Source: Planctobacterium marinum (GTDB lineage: Bacteria; Pseudomonadota; Gammaproteobacteria; Enterobacterales; Alteromonadaceae). Taken from it: a stretch of DNA of 64,000 nt. The notes beneath the pieces were generated by a model that searched no databases, was not told the origin of the DNA, and saw nothing but the letters and a program-made list of their open reading frames with translations. The DNA lies in assembly GCF_020687805.1 (NCBI RefSeq), contig NZ_JAJEWQ010000002.1, positions 561,300 through 625,299 on the forward strand, in the 5' to 3' direction. A program made the position numbers and the translations under genes. Position 1 is the stretch's first letter, and each line of letters begins with the position of its first letter. Of this stretch, positions 1-9,662 are shown piece by piece.

Positions 1-80
1 CTACTCAAATCATCGTTTTCCTGAGCGATGAGTGCCTGGGAATTAATCAAAAATAGAAGAAAAAATAATCGTTTTATCAT
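1..80 (-). CDS. Partial secreted protein, N-terminal end only
   Basis: On the minus strand an ATG at 80-78 opens a reading frame that runs off the window edge without a stop. The 26 visible residues begin MIKRLFFLLFLI and look like a signal peptide: two basic residues, a Leu/Phe-rich core, then a polar stretch with Ala-Gln near the probable cleavage site. A Shine-Dalgarno-like AGGAAG lies about 13 bases upstream of the ATG. The mature protein is outside the window, so the function is unknown. It is divergent from the M14 peptidase gene at 331; the 250 bases between them hold both promoters, but I see no clear operator there. Confidence 0.55.
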   Translation of the reverse strand, partial: MIKRLFFLLFLINSQALIAQENDDLS

Positions 81-330
81 GTGCTTACACCGCTTCCTGT
101 GTGATACAGAAATATTAGATTCTTGAAATAATATTGCAACCGTTATTCCACCCTTATTTGGCGTGAAACCCGGGTCAATTTAAAAAATGTTAACTGGTTA
201 TCACTAAAGCTCACTCTAATTCAAATTCGCGGCAGGTCAGCATGGCATAAGCTGGCAACAAGCAATGGTTTCCAGATTATCGTTTTAAAAAAAACACAAG
301 AGTGCCATACTGCCGCTATCCAGTCTGAAT

Positions 331-2988
331 ATGCTTCTTAAAACAATGCGTTATATTTTCATTTTAGTCTCTTTTCTGTTTTGTCACTCTCTGGCCGTCG
401 CGGGTTTATGGCCTGGGGCAAAATATGACGAGGAAACACCGACATTACAGTCTTTGTACGGTTACAAAGCAGGTGAAAAACTCAGCAATACGACACAAAT
501 AGAAGGTTATCTGACTGCACTGTCCAAAGCGCATCCGGATAAAATCCAGGTGCTGCCTTATGGTCAAAGTTGGCAGGGACGCACACTGAATTACGCTGTA
601 ATCAGTTCAGCAGCGAACCTAGCCAGACTGGACGAGATCCGGGCACAGTATCTGAAGTTTGCCGATCCCAGAAAAACCAATAAGCGGGCAATGCAGACGC
701 AACTGGCGCAACTACCTTCGATAGTCTGGCTGGGTTATGGTGTGCACGGCAACGAAGTTTCCTCCCCGGATGCGGCACTGCAAGTGGCTTATCACTTACT
801 GGCGTCTGATGATGCCATGGTCAAAGAGATTTTAGACAATGTCATTGTATTGCTGGACCCGGTTCAAAATCCTGATGGCAGAGAAAAATTTATTCATCAT
901 TTTGAGAATAATACCGGGCCTGAAGCCAATGGCCATGCTTTTGCGACCGAGCGTCGCGAAGGCTGGAATACCGGCAGAACCAATCATTATATATTCGATT
1001 TAAACCGCGACTGGGCGGCCATTACTCAACCTGAAACCTTGGGAAGAGTAAAGTTACTATCTCAGTGGTTGCCCCTGATCGCGGTAGATTTGCACGAATT
1101 TGGTTCCGATTATACCTATTACTTCACTCCGGAAGCCGACCCGTTCAACCCCTATATCACCGAGGTACAAAAACAGGGCCTGGAGATCATTGGTAAAAAC
1201 AATGCAAAGTACTTTGACCAACAAGGCTGGCGGTATTTTACTCGTGAAATTTACGATGCGTTTTTCCCCGGTTATGGTGCGGGATGGCCGGTATTTTACG
1301 GCGCTTTAGGAATGACCTACGAGCAGGCATCTCCCAGGGGGCTAAAAGCCACCAACAAATTAGGAGAAACGTTCACCTACCGCGATGCTGTGGAACATCA
1401 CTTCGTCGCCTCAGTGGCGACACTGGAAACAGCAGCAAAGCATCGGGCCTTGTTTCTGCAGCGCTTTTGGGAATATCGCGAAAGCGCGATCACAGAGGGA
1501 GATAAGGGCGACGTCAGACAAATTATCCTGGCCCGCAGTGATGACCCCTACAATACTGACCGGTTGGCAAAGCTGCTGAGCATTCAGGGTATTGAACTAA
1601 GCCAGGCGCAAAAAGCCTTTAAAGCCTGTGGCAACACGTTTGCCGCAGGGGACTATATTATTGATATGGCTCAGCCCAATTATCGCATGATCCGAAATTA
1701 CCTGGATCAACATATTCCGATGGAAAAAGATTTTCTTGCCCTTCAGGAAGATTTGAGACGGCAGCATAAAAGTCACGTTTTGTACGATGTTACCGCCTGG
1801 TCAAAGCGGCTAACCCATAATGTCGCCGTGCACTATTGTAATGCATCGCCAGCGGCCACCAGTCAGCCTCTGGATACCCAGGCAAAGGCCGAAGTGAAGC
1901 AAAGCGGGGATGGTGAACTGGCCTGGTTAATTGACTGGCAGCATACCGGCAGCGCATTGTTTTTAGTGGAAGCCTTGCAAAGCGATATTGAAATCTGGAG
2001 TAGCGATAAGTCCTTTACGCAGCACAACCGCACGTTTCCCAAAGGCTCTTTAATTATTTATAAAAAGGCTGTGTCGGAGTCGGGCAAGCGCAAACTGCAG
2101 GAGCTGGCCGCTAAATATCAGGTGGAGCTGGTGAGCACGAATTCCGGGTGGGTGGATAAAGGTGTGAATTTTGGTAGCCAGCATGTGGTCAAAATGAAAT
2201 CGCCGAATATTGCCTTGTTATGGGAGCGTCCGACTTCCTCCTATCTGGCGGGGGCAACACGTTATGTGTTTGAACAACAGCTGAATCATCCGGTTAATAC
2301 CATAGCGGCCAGATATCTGAATAGTGTGGATCTGTTTGAGTTTGATGTGCTGATTTTACCCGGCGGTGGAAATTACGCTTCCTACATTAATAAGCGGGGT
2401 CTGGAAAAGCTGAATACCTGGTTGCGCCAGGGCGGGGTGATTGTTGCTCTGGATAGCAGTATCGCATTTTTAACAGATAACCAGTTGAGTCAATTACAGG
2501 TTGAAGAAAACCAAATTGATGCGCGTAAATCACAGCAAGAACCAGTCTCTGGCGTGATTGCTAACGCCAGCCAGTACGAAGCCTTGCAGGTGGATCCCAA
2601 ACGGCCTATGGCATCGTCGCCAGGTAATATTTTAAAGGTGCAGCCCAATACTGATCACTGGATGATGGTGGGCATCAACCGCCCGGTTTACAGCTTTGCG
2701 TCGGGCAACGTTACCTATAAACCGCTGCATCGTGGAGAAGGTGTCAATGTCGCTCATTATGCCGATGCTGATTCGGTGTTAGCCAGTGGTTATCTCTGGC
2801 AGGATTACAACCAGCAACTGGCTTTTAAGCCGTTTATGACCCTGGAAGATTTTGGCGATGGTATGGTTATCAGTATGCCTGAAAGTCCCACATTCAGGGG
2901 GCAGCAGCCGGGCTTACACATGTTGTGGGTCAATGCGATTTGGCGAAGCGTTGCGCATACTAAGGCCAACATACGCAACGGCAAGTAA
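331..2988 (+). CDS. Exported M14-family zinc carboxypeptidase-like protein with C-terminal amidotransferase-like fold
   Basis: An 885-residue protein with a signal peptide (about residues 1-24). The peptidase domain (about 55-370) shows the M14 zinc site: HGNE at 139-142 (His139 and Glu142), and His255 in DLHEF. NPDGR (180-184) and DLNRDW match the substrate-binding Asn-Arg region, and Glu331 in TYEQ is the likely catalytic Glu. The C-terminal half has a stretch resembling a class I glutamine-amidotransferase-like fold (DVLILPGGG, then a GGVIVALDSS strand), as in other large bacterial M14 proteins. It probably trims peptides in the periplasm or outside the cell. A second Met at codon 6 is an alternative start. 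It is a single-gene unit followed by a terminator. Confidence 0.85.
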   Translation: MLLKTMRYIFILVSFLFCHSLAVAGLWPGAKYDEETPTLQSLYGYKAGEKLSNTTQIEGYLTALSKAHPDKIQVLPYGQSWQGRTLNYAVISSAANLARLDEIRAQYLKFADPRKTNKRAMQTQLAQLPSIVWLGYGVHGNEVSSPDAALQVAYHLLASDDAMVKEILDNVIVLLDPVQNPDGREKFIHHFENNTGPEANGHAFATERREGWNTGRTNHYIFDLNRDWAAITQPETLGRVKLLSQWLPLIAVDLHEFGSDYTYYFTPEADPFNPYITEVQKQGLEIIGKNNAKYFDQQGWRYFTREIYDAFFPGYGAGWPVFYGALGMTYEQASPRGLKATNKLGETFTYRDAVEHHFVASVATLETAAKHRALFLQRFWEYRESAITEGDKGDVRQIILARSDDPYNTDRLAKLLSIQGIELSQAQKAFKACGNTFAAGDYIIDMAQPNYRMIRNYLDQHIPMEKDFLALQEDLRRQHKSHVLYDVTAWSKRLTHNVAVHYCNASPAATSQPLDTQAKAEVKQSGDGELAWLIDWQHTGSALFLVEALQSDIEIWSSDKSFTQHNRTFPKGSLIIYKKAVSESGKRKLQELAAKYQVELVSTNSGWVDKGVNFGSQHVVKMKSPNIALLWERPTSSYLAGATRYVFEQQLNHPVNTIAARYLNSVDLFEFDVLILPGGGNYASYINKRGLEKLNTWLRQGGVIVALDSSIAFLTDNQLSQLQVEENQIDARKSQQEPVSGVIANASQYEALQVDPKRPMASSPGNILKVQPNTDHWMMVGINRPVYSFASGNVTYKPLHRGEGVNVAHYADADSVLASGYLWQDYNQQLAFKPFMTLEDFGDGMVISMPESPTFRGQQPGLHMLWVNAIWRSVAHTKANIRNGK

Positions 2989-3069
2989 GGTCATTAATAC
3001 CGGGGGCCAATGTCCCCTGAAATTTTATGAGTAATTTAACCGCAGTTCGGTTATATTAGGTGATACCAC

Positions 3070-3105
3070 AACGAACCTTATTCTATGCAATAGGTTCGTT
3101 TTTTA
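3070..3105 (+). terminator. Rho-independent terminator after the M14 peptidase gene
   Basis: AACGAACCT (3070-3078) pairs with AGGTTCGTT (3092-3100), and the stem runs into a T tract ending at 3104. It ends the peptidase transcript. The next gene starts only 32 bases later, so its promoter must overlap this hairpin or lie just upstream. Confidence 0.75.
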
Positions 3106-3136
3106 TTAGTAATAGAAACGGTGATTTTTCTCCTCC

Positions 3137-4633
3137 ATGGACAGTGAAATAGAGCTGAAATTGCTGGTTTCTGCTGACGCAGAAAGCAAGATTCGCAAGC
3201 AATTTCTACCAGATTTAAATGCCGATATCGAACACCAATCGATTCAGCTGTTTAACTCGTATTATGATACGCCTGAGCAAATTTTGCGGCAGCATGGTAT
3301 GGGATTGCGGGTTCGCGGGAACAATGGTGAATACGAACAAACCATTAAGTGCCGGGATGGCTCTGTTGGTGGGCTGCACAAGCGCGCCGAATACAATGTC
3401 TCTTTGCCGTCCAATCAATTGGATATCGCGCTCTTTCCCGGGGAAGTCTGGCCTGCCAATATTAATACCGAAGACCTGAAGTTTCGGCTTAGTTCGCTAT
3501 TCAGCACGCATTTTAGACGGGAGCAGTATCTGATTATAAGCGATCAGGATACGCAGGTGGAGATGGTGTTTGACAGCGGCGAAATAGAGACGGATAAATA
3601 TCATTCGCCGGTGTGCGAGGTGGAGCTGGAACTGAAAAAAGGCGCCCCTGAGGCGATTTTTCAGTTAGCCCGAAAGCTGCTCGAAGCCGTACCCTTTCGA
3701 CTGGGCTATAAAAGTAAAGCGCAACGGGGCTATGAACTCTATGTCGGCGAGGATTTGGAAGTCCTTGCCAAAAAGCCTGAATTCCCGATTGCCAAACACA
3801 CCAGTCTGCAGGATGCTTTTATCACACTGATGTCGGTATTAGTGGAGTTTTGGCAACGTCACGAGCAGCGCTTTGTGGAACATGGCAAGGTGCGGGATAT
3901 CGTCGAGCTGGTGGCTATCATGCGCCTGATGAAACGCAATCTGAAGCTCTTCGAAAAGCAGTTGAGTTGCCCGGAATTCGCCTCTTTGTCAAAACAACTC
4001 AAAGTCCAGTTGCGGGAATGGCAGTGGGTGGATGAATTATCGGACATTAAAGAACTGTTGTCCAAAAAGGGTTTTTACCGCAAGAAATTGCAAAAGCACG
4101 ATGCAGTATTGCAGCATTTACAGGCGCGTCAGGTGGCGTTGCTAAAGGCCCATGAGCCCTTAAAACTGTTGCAACAAAAAGGCTATATATCGTTGCAGTT
4201 AGATATCCTGGAAATGCTGACCCATAAGCCCTGGACCAGTGATCCCAGTTGGCAGGAAGAATCCATTAATCGCTTTGCGAAAATAGCGATACGGGATGAG
4301 CTGAAAAGTATTTTTGAATTGTTTCAGTTCAAATCCAAAGAGTCAGTGGATGCTTATTTAAAGCATATCCCTGCCTTGCAAAGGGTGGTGCATATTCAAA
4401 AATTACTGGGCAATGCCGTGGGCAGTCGTACCGGCCAAAGTTTGGAGACCTGGACAGACTTGTTAGACGGTGCGGAAGAACTTAAGGTATTGCACACCCT
4501 GGAAGGAAACTTGCGTCAGTTATCCACCGAAGGGGACGATAATCTGGTGCAGTGGTGTGTCGCTAAACAAGACGGTTTGTTTGAAGTGATGGAATTAAGC
4601 CGTGAGGCAGCCCTTGTGGCGCAAAGCGAATAA
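3137..4633 (+). CDS. ygiF: Inorganic triphosphatase, CYTH-CHAD protein
   Basis: A 498-residue cytosolic protein. The CYTH signature ExExK is at residues 4-8 (EIELK), followed by the charged strands of a triphosphate tunnel enzyme to about residue 205. A helical CHAD domain rich in conserved His, Arg and Lys fills the rest (about 220-490). E. coli YgiF has the same two-domain order and hydrolyses inorganic triphosphate with Mg2+; CHAD domains bind polyphosphate. This protein is longer than E. coli YgiF (about 430 residues), mainly in the CHAD part. No strong ribosome binding site precedes the ATG; the upstream bases are pyrimidine-rich. Confidence 0.88.
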   Translation: MDSEIELKLLVSADAESKIRKQFLPDLNADIEHQSIQLFNSYYDTPEQILRQHGMGLRVRGNNGEYEQTIKCRDGSVGGLHKRAEYNVSLPSNQLDIALFPGEVWPANINTEDLKFRLSSLFSTHFRREQYLIISDQDTQVEMVFDSGEIETDKYHSPVCEVELELKKGAPEAIFQLARKLLEAVPFRLGYKSKAQRGYELYVGEDLEVLAKKPEFPIAKHTSLQDAFITLMSVLVEFWQRHEQRFVEHGKVRDIVELVAIMRLMKRNLKLFEKQLSCPEFASLSKQLKVQLREWQWVDELSDIKELLSKKGFYRKKLQKHDAVLQHLQARQVALLKAHEPLKLLQQKGYISLQLDILEMLTHKPWTSDPSWQEESINRFAKIAIRDELKSIFELFQFKSKESVDAYLKHIPALQRVVHIQKLLGNAVGSRTGQSLETWTDLLDGAEELKVLHTLEGNLRQLSTEGDDNLVQWCVAKQDGLFEVMELSREAALVAQSE

Positions 4634-4700
4634 GTTTAAGTAATCTGACCATTTTCCGATAACCTGGTTGCAGGCCCCAACCATCAATTAATAATTCTTC

Positions 4701-4728
4701 GCGGTGATTTGTGGTGTAAATCACCCCG
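4701..4728. other. Hairpin between ygiF and the AraC-type regulator gene
   Basis: GCGGTGATTT (4701-4710) pairs with AAATCACC and CGC (4718-4728) across a 7-base loop, with a two-base bulge. No T tract follows on either strand, so it is not a standard terminator. It sits 30 bases before the next start codon and may be a leader structure or an operator. Confidence 0.35.
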
Positions 4729-4757
4729 CAGTATAAAAAGAGTGATTTAACAGCACC

Positions 4758-5867
4758 ATGCTAAGCTTAGGATTTATACTCTGGCTCATCCCCCTGGTTC
4801 TTATCTGGGTAAGATATGATGTGATGCCCCATGCATCTCAGGTGTTGATGGCGATTTTAATATTACCCCTGGTTATGCTGGACGAAATACTGCGCTTTTC
4901 CGGTTGGTTGTCCGACTTTCCCTTTCTGATTGGGGTTTTTCAGTTTACGCCGGTATTGCTGGCTTCTCAGGTGTATCTGGCCATGCACCATATGCTGATT
5001 GAGAAACCCGTACACAATAAATGGTTTCATCAGGGCATTGCCTTTTTGTTTTTCTGTGCGCAAATCCCTTTTTTACTGCTACCCGATACTGCAAAAGTGA
5101 CCATTTTTAGCAATCCACCTATTGGGTCAATTGGCGATAACTGGCCGTTTTACGTGTTCTACATGCTATGCAATTTTGCCGTGCTCATCTATGCCTTAAA
5201 AATTGATGATATGGTTAAGGATTATGACTTTTATTTGTCGGATCAGGTGGTCGATATTACCCAATACGAATTGCCACAATCGATGAAGATGTTTACCGGC
5301 CTGGTGACGATTTCCTTTGGTGCAATACTGCTGGTGATTGTTACGGCACTGGAAGTTGTGCAATTTAGTTATTGGCAAGGCATTATCTCATTGCTTCACT
5401 TTGGCATTTTCTACGTCATTATTTTACTGATGTTACAACGTCGTCGTTATTCTCCCTGTCCGATTGATGCAGAGGATCTGGAAGATCGAAGTTACAGTGA
5501 AGAAGACATGCGAATGACCCTGGCAAAGGCTGAGCGGGCGATTATTCGCAACAAGCTATACAAGAGCATTGGTCTGCGCCTGAGAACGTTAGCGGATTTA
5601 GCAGAGATCGAGCCCAAACAACTGGCCGTCGCCACACGGGCTATGCTCAACCGTAATTTCCGGGCCTATATGTACCATTACCGGCTGGAATACGCGAAAA
5701 AGATCATCCTGCGCTCTGATATTAAAATATCGTCTATTGCCAAACGACTGGGCTTCACCTCTGAAAGAGTGTTAAGTGAAATGTTTGTTAAATATGTACA
5801 AAACATGGCATCGGATGACGGATTATCGCAGGAAGAGCACGAGCGCCTGTTGCAGCGCAAAGGATAG
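4758..5867 (+). CDS. Membrane-anchored AraC-family transcriptional regulator
   Basis: A 369-residue protein. The N-terminal two thirds is hydrophobic with about six or seven membrane segments (first at 1-17, last at about 200-222), followed by a charged linker. The last 90 residues resemble an AraC-type double helix-turn-helix: LRTLADLAEIEPKQL fits the first helix pair, and KISSIAKRLGFTSERVLSEMF fits the second, which normally reads IA...GF...F.R.F. This layout is known in a group of AraC-like regulators that sense at the membrane. The target genes are unknown. It may be a single-gene unit; the end of mutH lies on the other strand 79 bases away. Confidence 0.75.
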   Translation: MLSLGFILWLIPLVLIWVRYDVMPHASQVLMAILILPLVMLDEILRFSGWLSDFPFLIGVFQFTPVLLASQVYLAMHHMLIEKPVHNKWFHQGIAFLFFCAQIPFLLLPDTAKVTIFSNPPIGSIGDNWPFYVFYMLCNFAVLIYALKIDDMVKDYDFYLSDQVVDITQYELPQSMKMFTGLVTISFGAILLVIVTALEVVQFSYWQGIISLLHFGIFYVIILLMLQRRRYSPCPIDAEDLEDRSYSEEDMRMTLAKAERAIIRNKLYKSIGLRLRTLADLAEIEPKQLAVATRAMLNRNFRAYMYHYRLEYAKKIILRSDIKISSIAKRLGFTSERVLSEMFVKYVQNMASDDGLSQEEHERLLQRKG

Positions 5868-5946
5868 CGCAGAGGATAATGCGGAGAATAGTGCAGTATT
5901 AAGGTAAAGGCCGGTTAATAAAAGCAATCGGGTAGCACAACCGGTT

Positions 5947-6636
5947 TCAGCTGAAATGGGAATCCAGGATTGCCTGAGTGAACTGTTTGCGCAAATAAAA
6001 ACCTCTGGGCCGGGTTTGAATGGCATTGCCCTCCTGACCCACCGCCTGGGTAACAACGCTGCCATTGGCCGCTTTGGGTCTCAGTTGTAATACTTCGCCA
6101 TGCCGGGCACTGAGTGAATCAATGTTGCCCAGAGTGATATTGTCCATGTGCTCTTCCCAATCCTGACGCAGCAAGTTTTCTTCATGTGCCGTGGGCTGCC
6201 ACAAAAAACCAGTGCCGACAAGCCGATCTGATGGCGCTACAGTGCGCTCTCCTACTATGGGTAGCCACAATACCTGTCGCAGTTTGTTGCAGACATTACT
6301 GTCTTGCCAGTTTAGTCCCTGATTGCCGGTCAGATGGGCATAACACACGTAGGTGGTTTCCAGTACTTTGCCCTGAGTACTAACCGGCAAGGTTTTTAAC
6401 TCCGTGCCCAATGCCACAAAATCCTGTTCGGGTCTGGAGCCCGCGTCGGCACCCAGCCACAGTTCAATCAGTTGGCCGGTCCAGCCTTTTTCCTTTTTAA
6501 AGTTTTGTGGCACGGCAATATGGGCGGCCTGTGCTAATTCTCCCAATGTCATTCCGGCGAGCAGCGCTACCCTGTCCATCAACTCCGGGATTGACGCAGG
6601 TGGTGTGGCAGGTGGTTCAGGCTGGGAATAAGTCAT
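5947..6636 (-). CDS. mutH: DNA mismatch repair endonuclease MutH
   Basis: A 229-residue nuclease that cuts the unmethylated strand at hemimethylated GATC sites once activated by MutS and MutL. The catalytic triad of this restriction-enzyme-like fold is visible as Asp72, Glu79 and Lys81 (D...GTELK), two residues offset from E. coli Asp70/Glu77/Lys79. The length matches the family. The ATG start is preceded by the divergent rppH promoter region, as is usual in gammaproteobacteria, where mutH and rppH are neighbours. Its presence implies Dam-directed mismatch repair. Confidence 0.95.
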   Translation of the reverse strand: MTYSQPEPPATPPASIPELMDRVALLAGMTLGELAQAAHIAVPQNFKKEKGWTGQLIELWLGADAGSRPEQDFVALGTELKTLPVSTQGKVLETTYVCYAHLTGNQGLNWQDSNVCNKLRQVLWLPIVGERTVAPSDRLVGTGFLWQPTAHEENLLRQDWEEHMDNITLGNIDSLSARHGEVLQLRPKAANGSVVTQAVGQEGNAIQTRPRGFYLRKQFTQAILDSHFS

Positions 6637-6755
6637 GGTTATCGGTCAGTAGCGAATATTGTCTAATTGTTATTTAGTGGGATTTAGGCACTAGGCAATT
6701 ATGACACTTTGTGGAAGAATGGGGAATATAACAATATTTGTGCCCGGGAGTCTAA

Positions 6756-7277
6756 GTGATTGACACAGAAGGATTCCGCGCAAATGTGGGCATAGTGATT
6801 TGTAATCGCAACGGTCAGGTATTTTGGGCCAGAAGATTTGGGCAGCATTCCTGGCAATTTCCACAAGGCGGAATCGATCAAGGCGAATCGGCTGAAGAAG
6901 CCATGTTCAGAGAATTACATGAGGAGGTAGGTTTAAATCCCCAGCAAGTTAAAATTTTACGTGTTACTAAAAACTGGATCCGTTACCGATTGCCAAAGCG
7001 ATTGATTCGTCAAGATTCTAATCCGGTGTGTATCGGTCAAAAGCAAAAGTGGTTTTTGTTACAGTTAACTTGTGCTGATGAAGATGTGAACCTGTTACAT
7101 TCCGGTCATCCGGAATTCGATGACTGGCGATGGGTCAGCTATTGGTACCCTATACGCAATGTGGTGTCTTTTAAACGCGATGTTTATCGGAAAGTCATGA
7201 AGGAGTTTGTACCTGTGGCAATGAACCTGAACAAGCCCGCTTTTGATGGCAAACGCAAAAAAAGACGTCGCCGCTAA
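6756..7277 (+). CDS. rppH: RNA pyrophosphohydrolase RppH
   Basis: A 173-residue Nudix hydrolase that removes pyrophosphate from the 5' end of mRNAs and so opens them to RNase E decay. The Nudix box GX5EX7REUXEEXGU is complete at residues 38-60 (Gly38, Glu44, Arg52-Glu53, Glu56-Glu57, Gly59). Translation starts at GTG (6756), not ATG: the resulting N-terminus [15 protein letters not shown] matches the family, and GGGAG lies at 6746-6750. The tail is strongly basic (KRKKRRRR), longer in Arg/Lys than in E. coli. It is 15 bases upstream of ptsP, almost certainly in one operon. Confidence 0.95.
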   Translation: MIDTEGFRANVGIVICNRNGQVFWARRFGQHSWQFPQGGIDQGESAEEAMFRELHEEVGLNPQQVKILRVTKNWIRYRLPKRLIRQDSNPVCIGQKQKWFLLQLTCADEDVNLLHSGHPEFDDWRWVSYWYPIRNVVSFKRDVYRKVMKEFVPVAMNLNKPAFDGKRKKRRRR

Positions 7278-7292
7278 GAGAAACTATCCTCT

Positions 7293-9572
7293 ATGCTGAG
7301 TACGCTAAGACAAATCGTTGAAGAAATTGGCCACATTCCGGTACTGGAAGAAGCCCTGCAACGCGTCAGCGAATTGTTAAAAGAAGCGATGCGGGTAGAT
7401 TGTTGTACCATTTATCTGGCAGATACTGAAAACCAGTGTTTTGTCTTGGTGGCAACCGAAGGGCTGGCGAAAGAAGCCATTGGTGTGACCCGCATTGGTT
7501 TTTCTGAAGGCATTATTGGCTGGATTGGGCAGCGGGAAGAACCCATCAATATCGCTGATGCCCAGTCGCATCCCCGTTTTAAACATTACCCCGATGTTAA
7601 AGAAGAATCCTATCACGCCTTTTTAGGCACCCCAATTATTCATCAACGCAAGGTGCTGGGGGTGATTTCTGTGCAACAAAAATCCCGTCGCCGATTTGCA
7701 GAAGAAGAAGAATCCTTGCTGATCACGCTTGCTGCGCAAATGGCATTGGAAGTGGCAAATGCCGAAGCCAGGGGGGCGGTGAAACTGTCGGGCAGTGATG
7801 GTATTCAGCTCTGGCAAAAAGCCTTATACGGTCGGCCAGGCTCGTCAGGGTTGGCGGTAGGGGTTGGCTTTCAGCCTAACAAAAAAGCCCGGCTTTCGGA
7901 TTACATTGCAGCCAGAAGTCAAAAAGTTAATCAGGAAATTTCTCAGTATCGCCGCGCCGTAAAACGCACCAAGGCTGATATTCGTAAACTCACCAACCAG
8001 GTAGCGGAAAACGTCCCTAAAGATGTCGCCAATATATTTCAGACATACGACTTTCTGCTGGACGCTGCCAGTCTCGGGAAAGAAGTGGAAGAAAAAATCC
8101 GCGCGGGATGGAACGCTGCCACCTCGCTGAAACAAGTGGTTGGCAACTACGCCCGTCAGTTTTCGCAAATGCAGGATAGCTATATGCAGGAGCGGGCTGT
8201 AGATGTGGTGGACCTGGGGGATAGGGTATTTGGGCACCTGGTTAATGACAAACGTCGCGTGGCGGAAATCCCGGCCAAAGCGATTCTAGTGGCGGAAGAG
8301 ATCACCGCGACCATGCTGGCTGAAATTCCCGCCAAAAAACTCAAAGGCATTATTGCCATGCGGGGCTCAGTAAATTCCCATGCCGCTATATTAGCGCGGG
8401 CCATGGGTATTCCCGCGGTACTGGGTGTTACAGAACTGCATGTCAGTCATCTGGCGGGCAAGGAATTGTTGCTGGATGGTTATTCCGGGGAGATAACCGT
8501 TGCCCCTGAGATGCAAAAGCGCATCAGTTTTGAAGCCCTGATTAAAGAAGAGAAAGAATTAAATAAACTGGTTTCCGCAGAACTGGAGCAGGAAGCCGTT
8601 ACGCTGGATGGTCAGCACATTGGCTTATTTCTGAATGTAGGCCTGTCACAGGAGCTGGAAGAAAAGTTCAGTGCCGATGCCGATGGCGTGGGATTATACC
8701 GGACCGAAATCCCCTTTATGTCGCACGATCGCTTTCCGGGCGAAGAAGAGCAGCGGGTTTTGTATCGCTCCTTGTTGCAGAAATACCACGATCGCGCAGT
8801 TACTATGCGTACCCTGGATGTGGGCGGGGATAAACCCTTGCCTTATTTTCCGTTCCAGGAAGAAAATCCCTTTTTGGGCTGGCGGGGTATTCGCATGACG
8901 CTGGACCACCCGGAGATATTTCTGGTTCAGGTGCGGGCGATGATAAAGGCCAGTGCCGGGTTACACAATTTACAAATTATGTTGCCGATGATCACCTCTG
9001 TTGAAGAAGTCAAAGAGGCCAAGCGCCTGATACGACAGGCGTTTTATGAGGTACGTGAAGAGGCTAATCGCGAAGGCGAAGAAGTGCATAAACCCCGGGT
9101 AGGCGTCATGCTGGAAGTGCCATCGGTGTTGTGGCAACTGGAGGAGTTGGCGTCGTTAGTGGACTTTTTCTCAGTGGGAAGCAACGATTTAACCCAATAC
9201 CTGCTGGCAGTGGACAGAAACAACCCGAGAGTGTCTGAATTGTATCAAAGTTATCACCCTGCGGTGCTCAGAGCGTTAAACCATATTGCTCAGGTATCAA
9301 AACGGCTGGATGTGCCTGTGACCGTCTGCGGTGAGCTTGCGGCAGAACCCGCCGGTGTTATGCTGCTGGTGGCGATGGGATATAACAAGTTGAGCATCAA
9401 TGGTTACAGTATGGCCAGAGTCAAATGGGTTATTCGACGCCAGAGTCAGGAGAAGATGCAGGCTGTGCTACACAAGGCACTATTGATGTCTGAAGCCTCC
9501 GAGATTCGGGATTTCCTCAACATGGAATTAGAATATCTTGGTTTGGGAGGATTGGTACGTGCCGGTAAATAA
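7293..9572 (+). CDS. ptsP: Phosphoenolpyruvate-protein phosphotransferase of the nitrogen PTS (enzyme I Ntr)
   Basis: A 759-residue protein that takes phosphate from PEP and passes it to NPr in the regulatory nitrogen PTS. Domains in order: a GAF sensor (about 1-165), the enzyme I N-terminal helical region (about 175-300), the swivelling phosphohistidine domain with His363 in GSVNSHAAILAR, and the PEP-binding TIM barrel (about 430-740) with Cys679 in VCGELAAEP. The N-terminal GAF domain separates PtsP from the sugar-PTS enzyme I. The rppH-ptsP-lgt-thyA order is conserved in related genera. Confidence 0.95.
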   Translation: MLSTLRQIVEEIGHIPVLEEALQRVSELLKEAMRVDCCTIYLADTENQCFVLVATEGLAKEAIGVTRIGFSEGIIGWIGQREEPINIADAQSHPRFKHYPDVKEESYHAFLGTPIIHQRKVLGVISVQQKSRRRFAEEEESLLITLAAQMALEVANAEARGAVKLSGSDGIQLWQKALYGRPGSSGLAVGVGFQPNKKARLSDYIAARSQKVNQEISQYRRAVKRTKADIRKLTNQVAENVPKDVANIFQTYDFLLDAASLGKEVEEKIRAGWNAATSLKQVVGNYARQFSQMQDSYMQERAVDVVDLGDRVFGHLVNDKRRVAEIPAKAILVAEEITATMLAEIPAKKLKGIIAMRGSVNSHAAILARAMGIPAVLGVTELHVSHLAGKELLLDGYSGEITVAPEMQKRISFEALIKEEKELNKLVSAELEQEAVTLDGQHIGLFLNVGLSQELEEKFSADADGVGLYRTEIPFMSHDRFPGEEEQRVLYRSLLQKYHDRAVTMRTLDVGGDKPLPYFPFQEENPFLGWRGIRMTLDHPEIFLVQVRAMIKASAGLHNLQIMLPMITSVEEVKEAKRLIRQAFYEVREEANREGEEVHKPRVGVMLEVPSVLWQLEELASLVDFFSVGSNDLTQYLLAVDRNNPRVSELYQSYHPAVLRALNHIAQVSKRLDVPVTVCGELAAEPAGVMLLVAMGYNKLSINGYSMARVKWVIRRQSQEKMQAVLHKALLMSEASEIRDFLNMELEYLGLGGLVRAGK

Positions 9573-9662
9573 AGTGGATTCTCGTCGCTGGCTATTACAA
9601 ATACCTGACCTTCCTGCTACCATGCGGCCTTCCAATCAGAACTCTTTGTTAAGCTAGTCTTT

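Noticed and set aside
4701-4728. Terminator for ygiF
   Set aside because: The stem is good but no T tract follows on the plus strand; kept only as a hairpin of unknown role.
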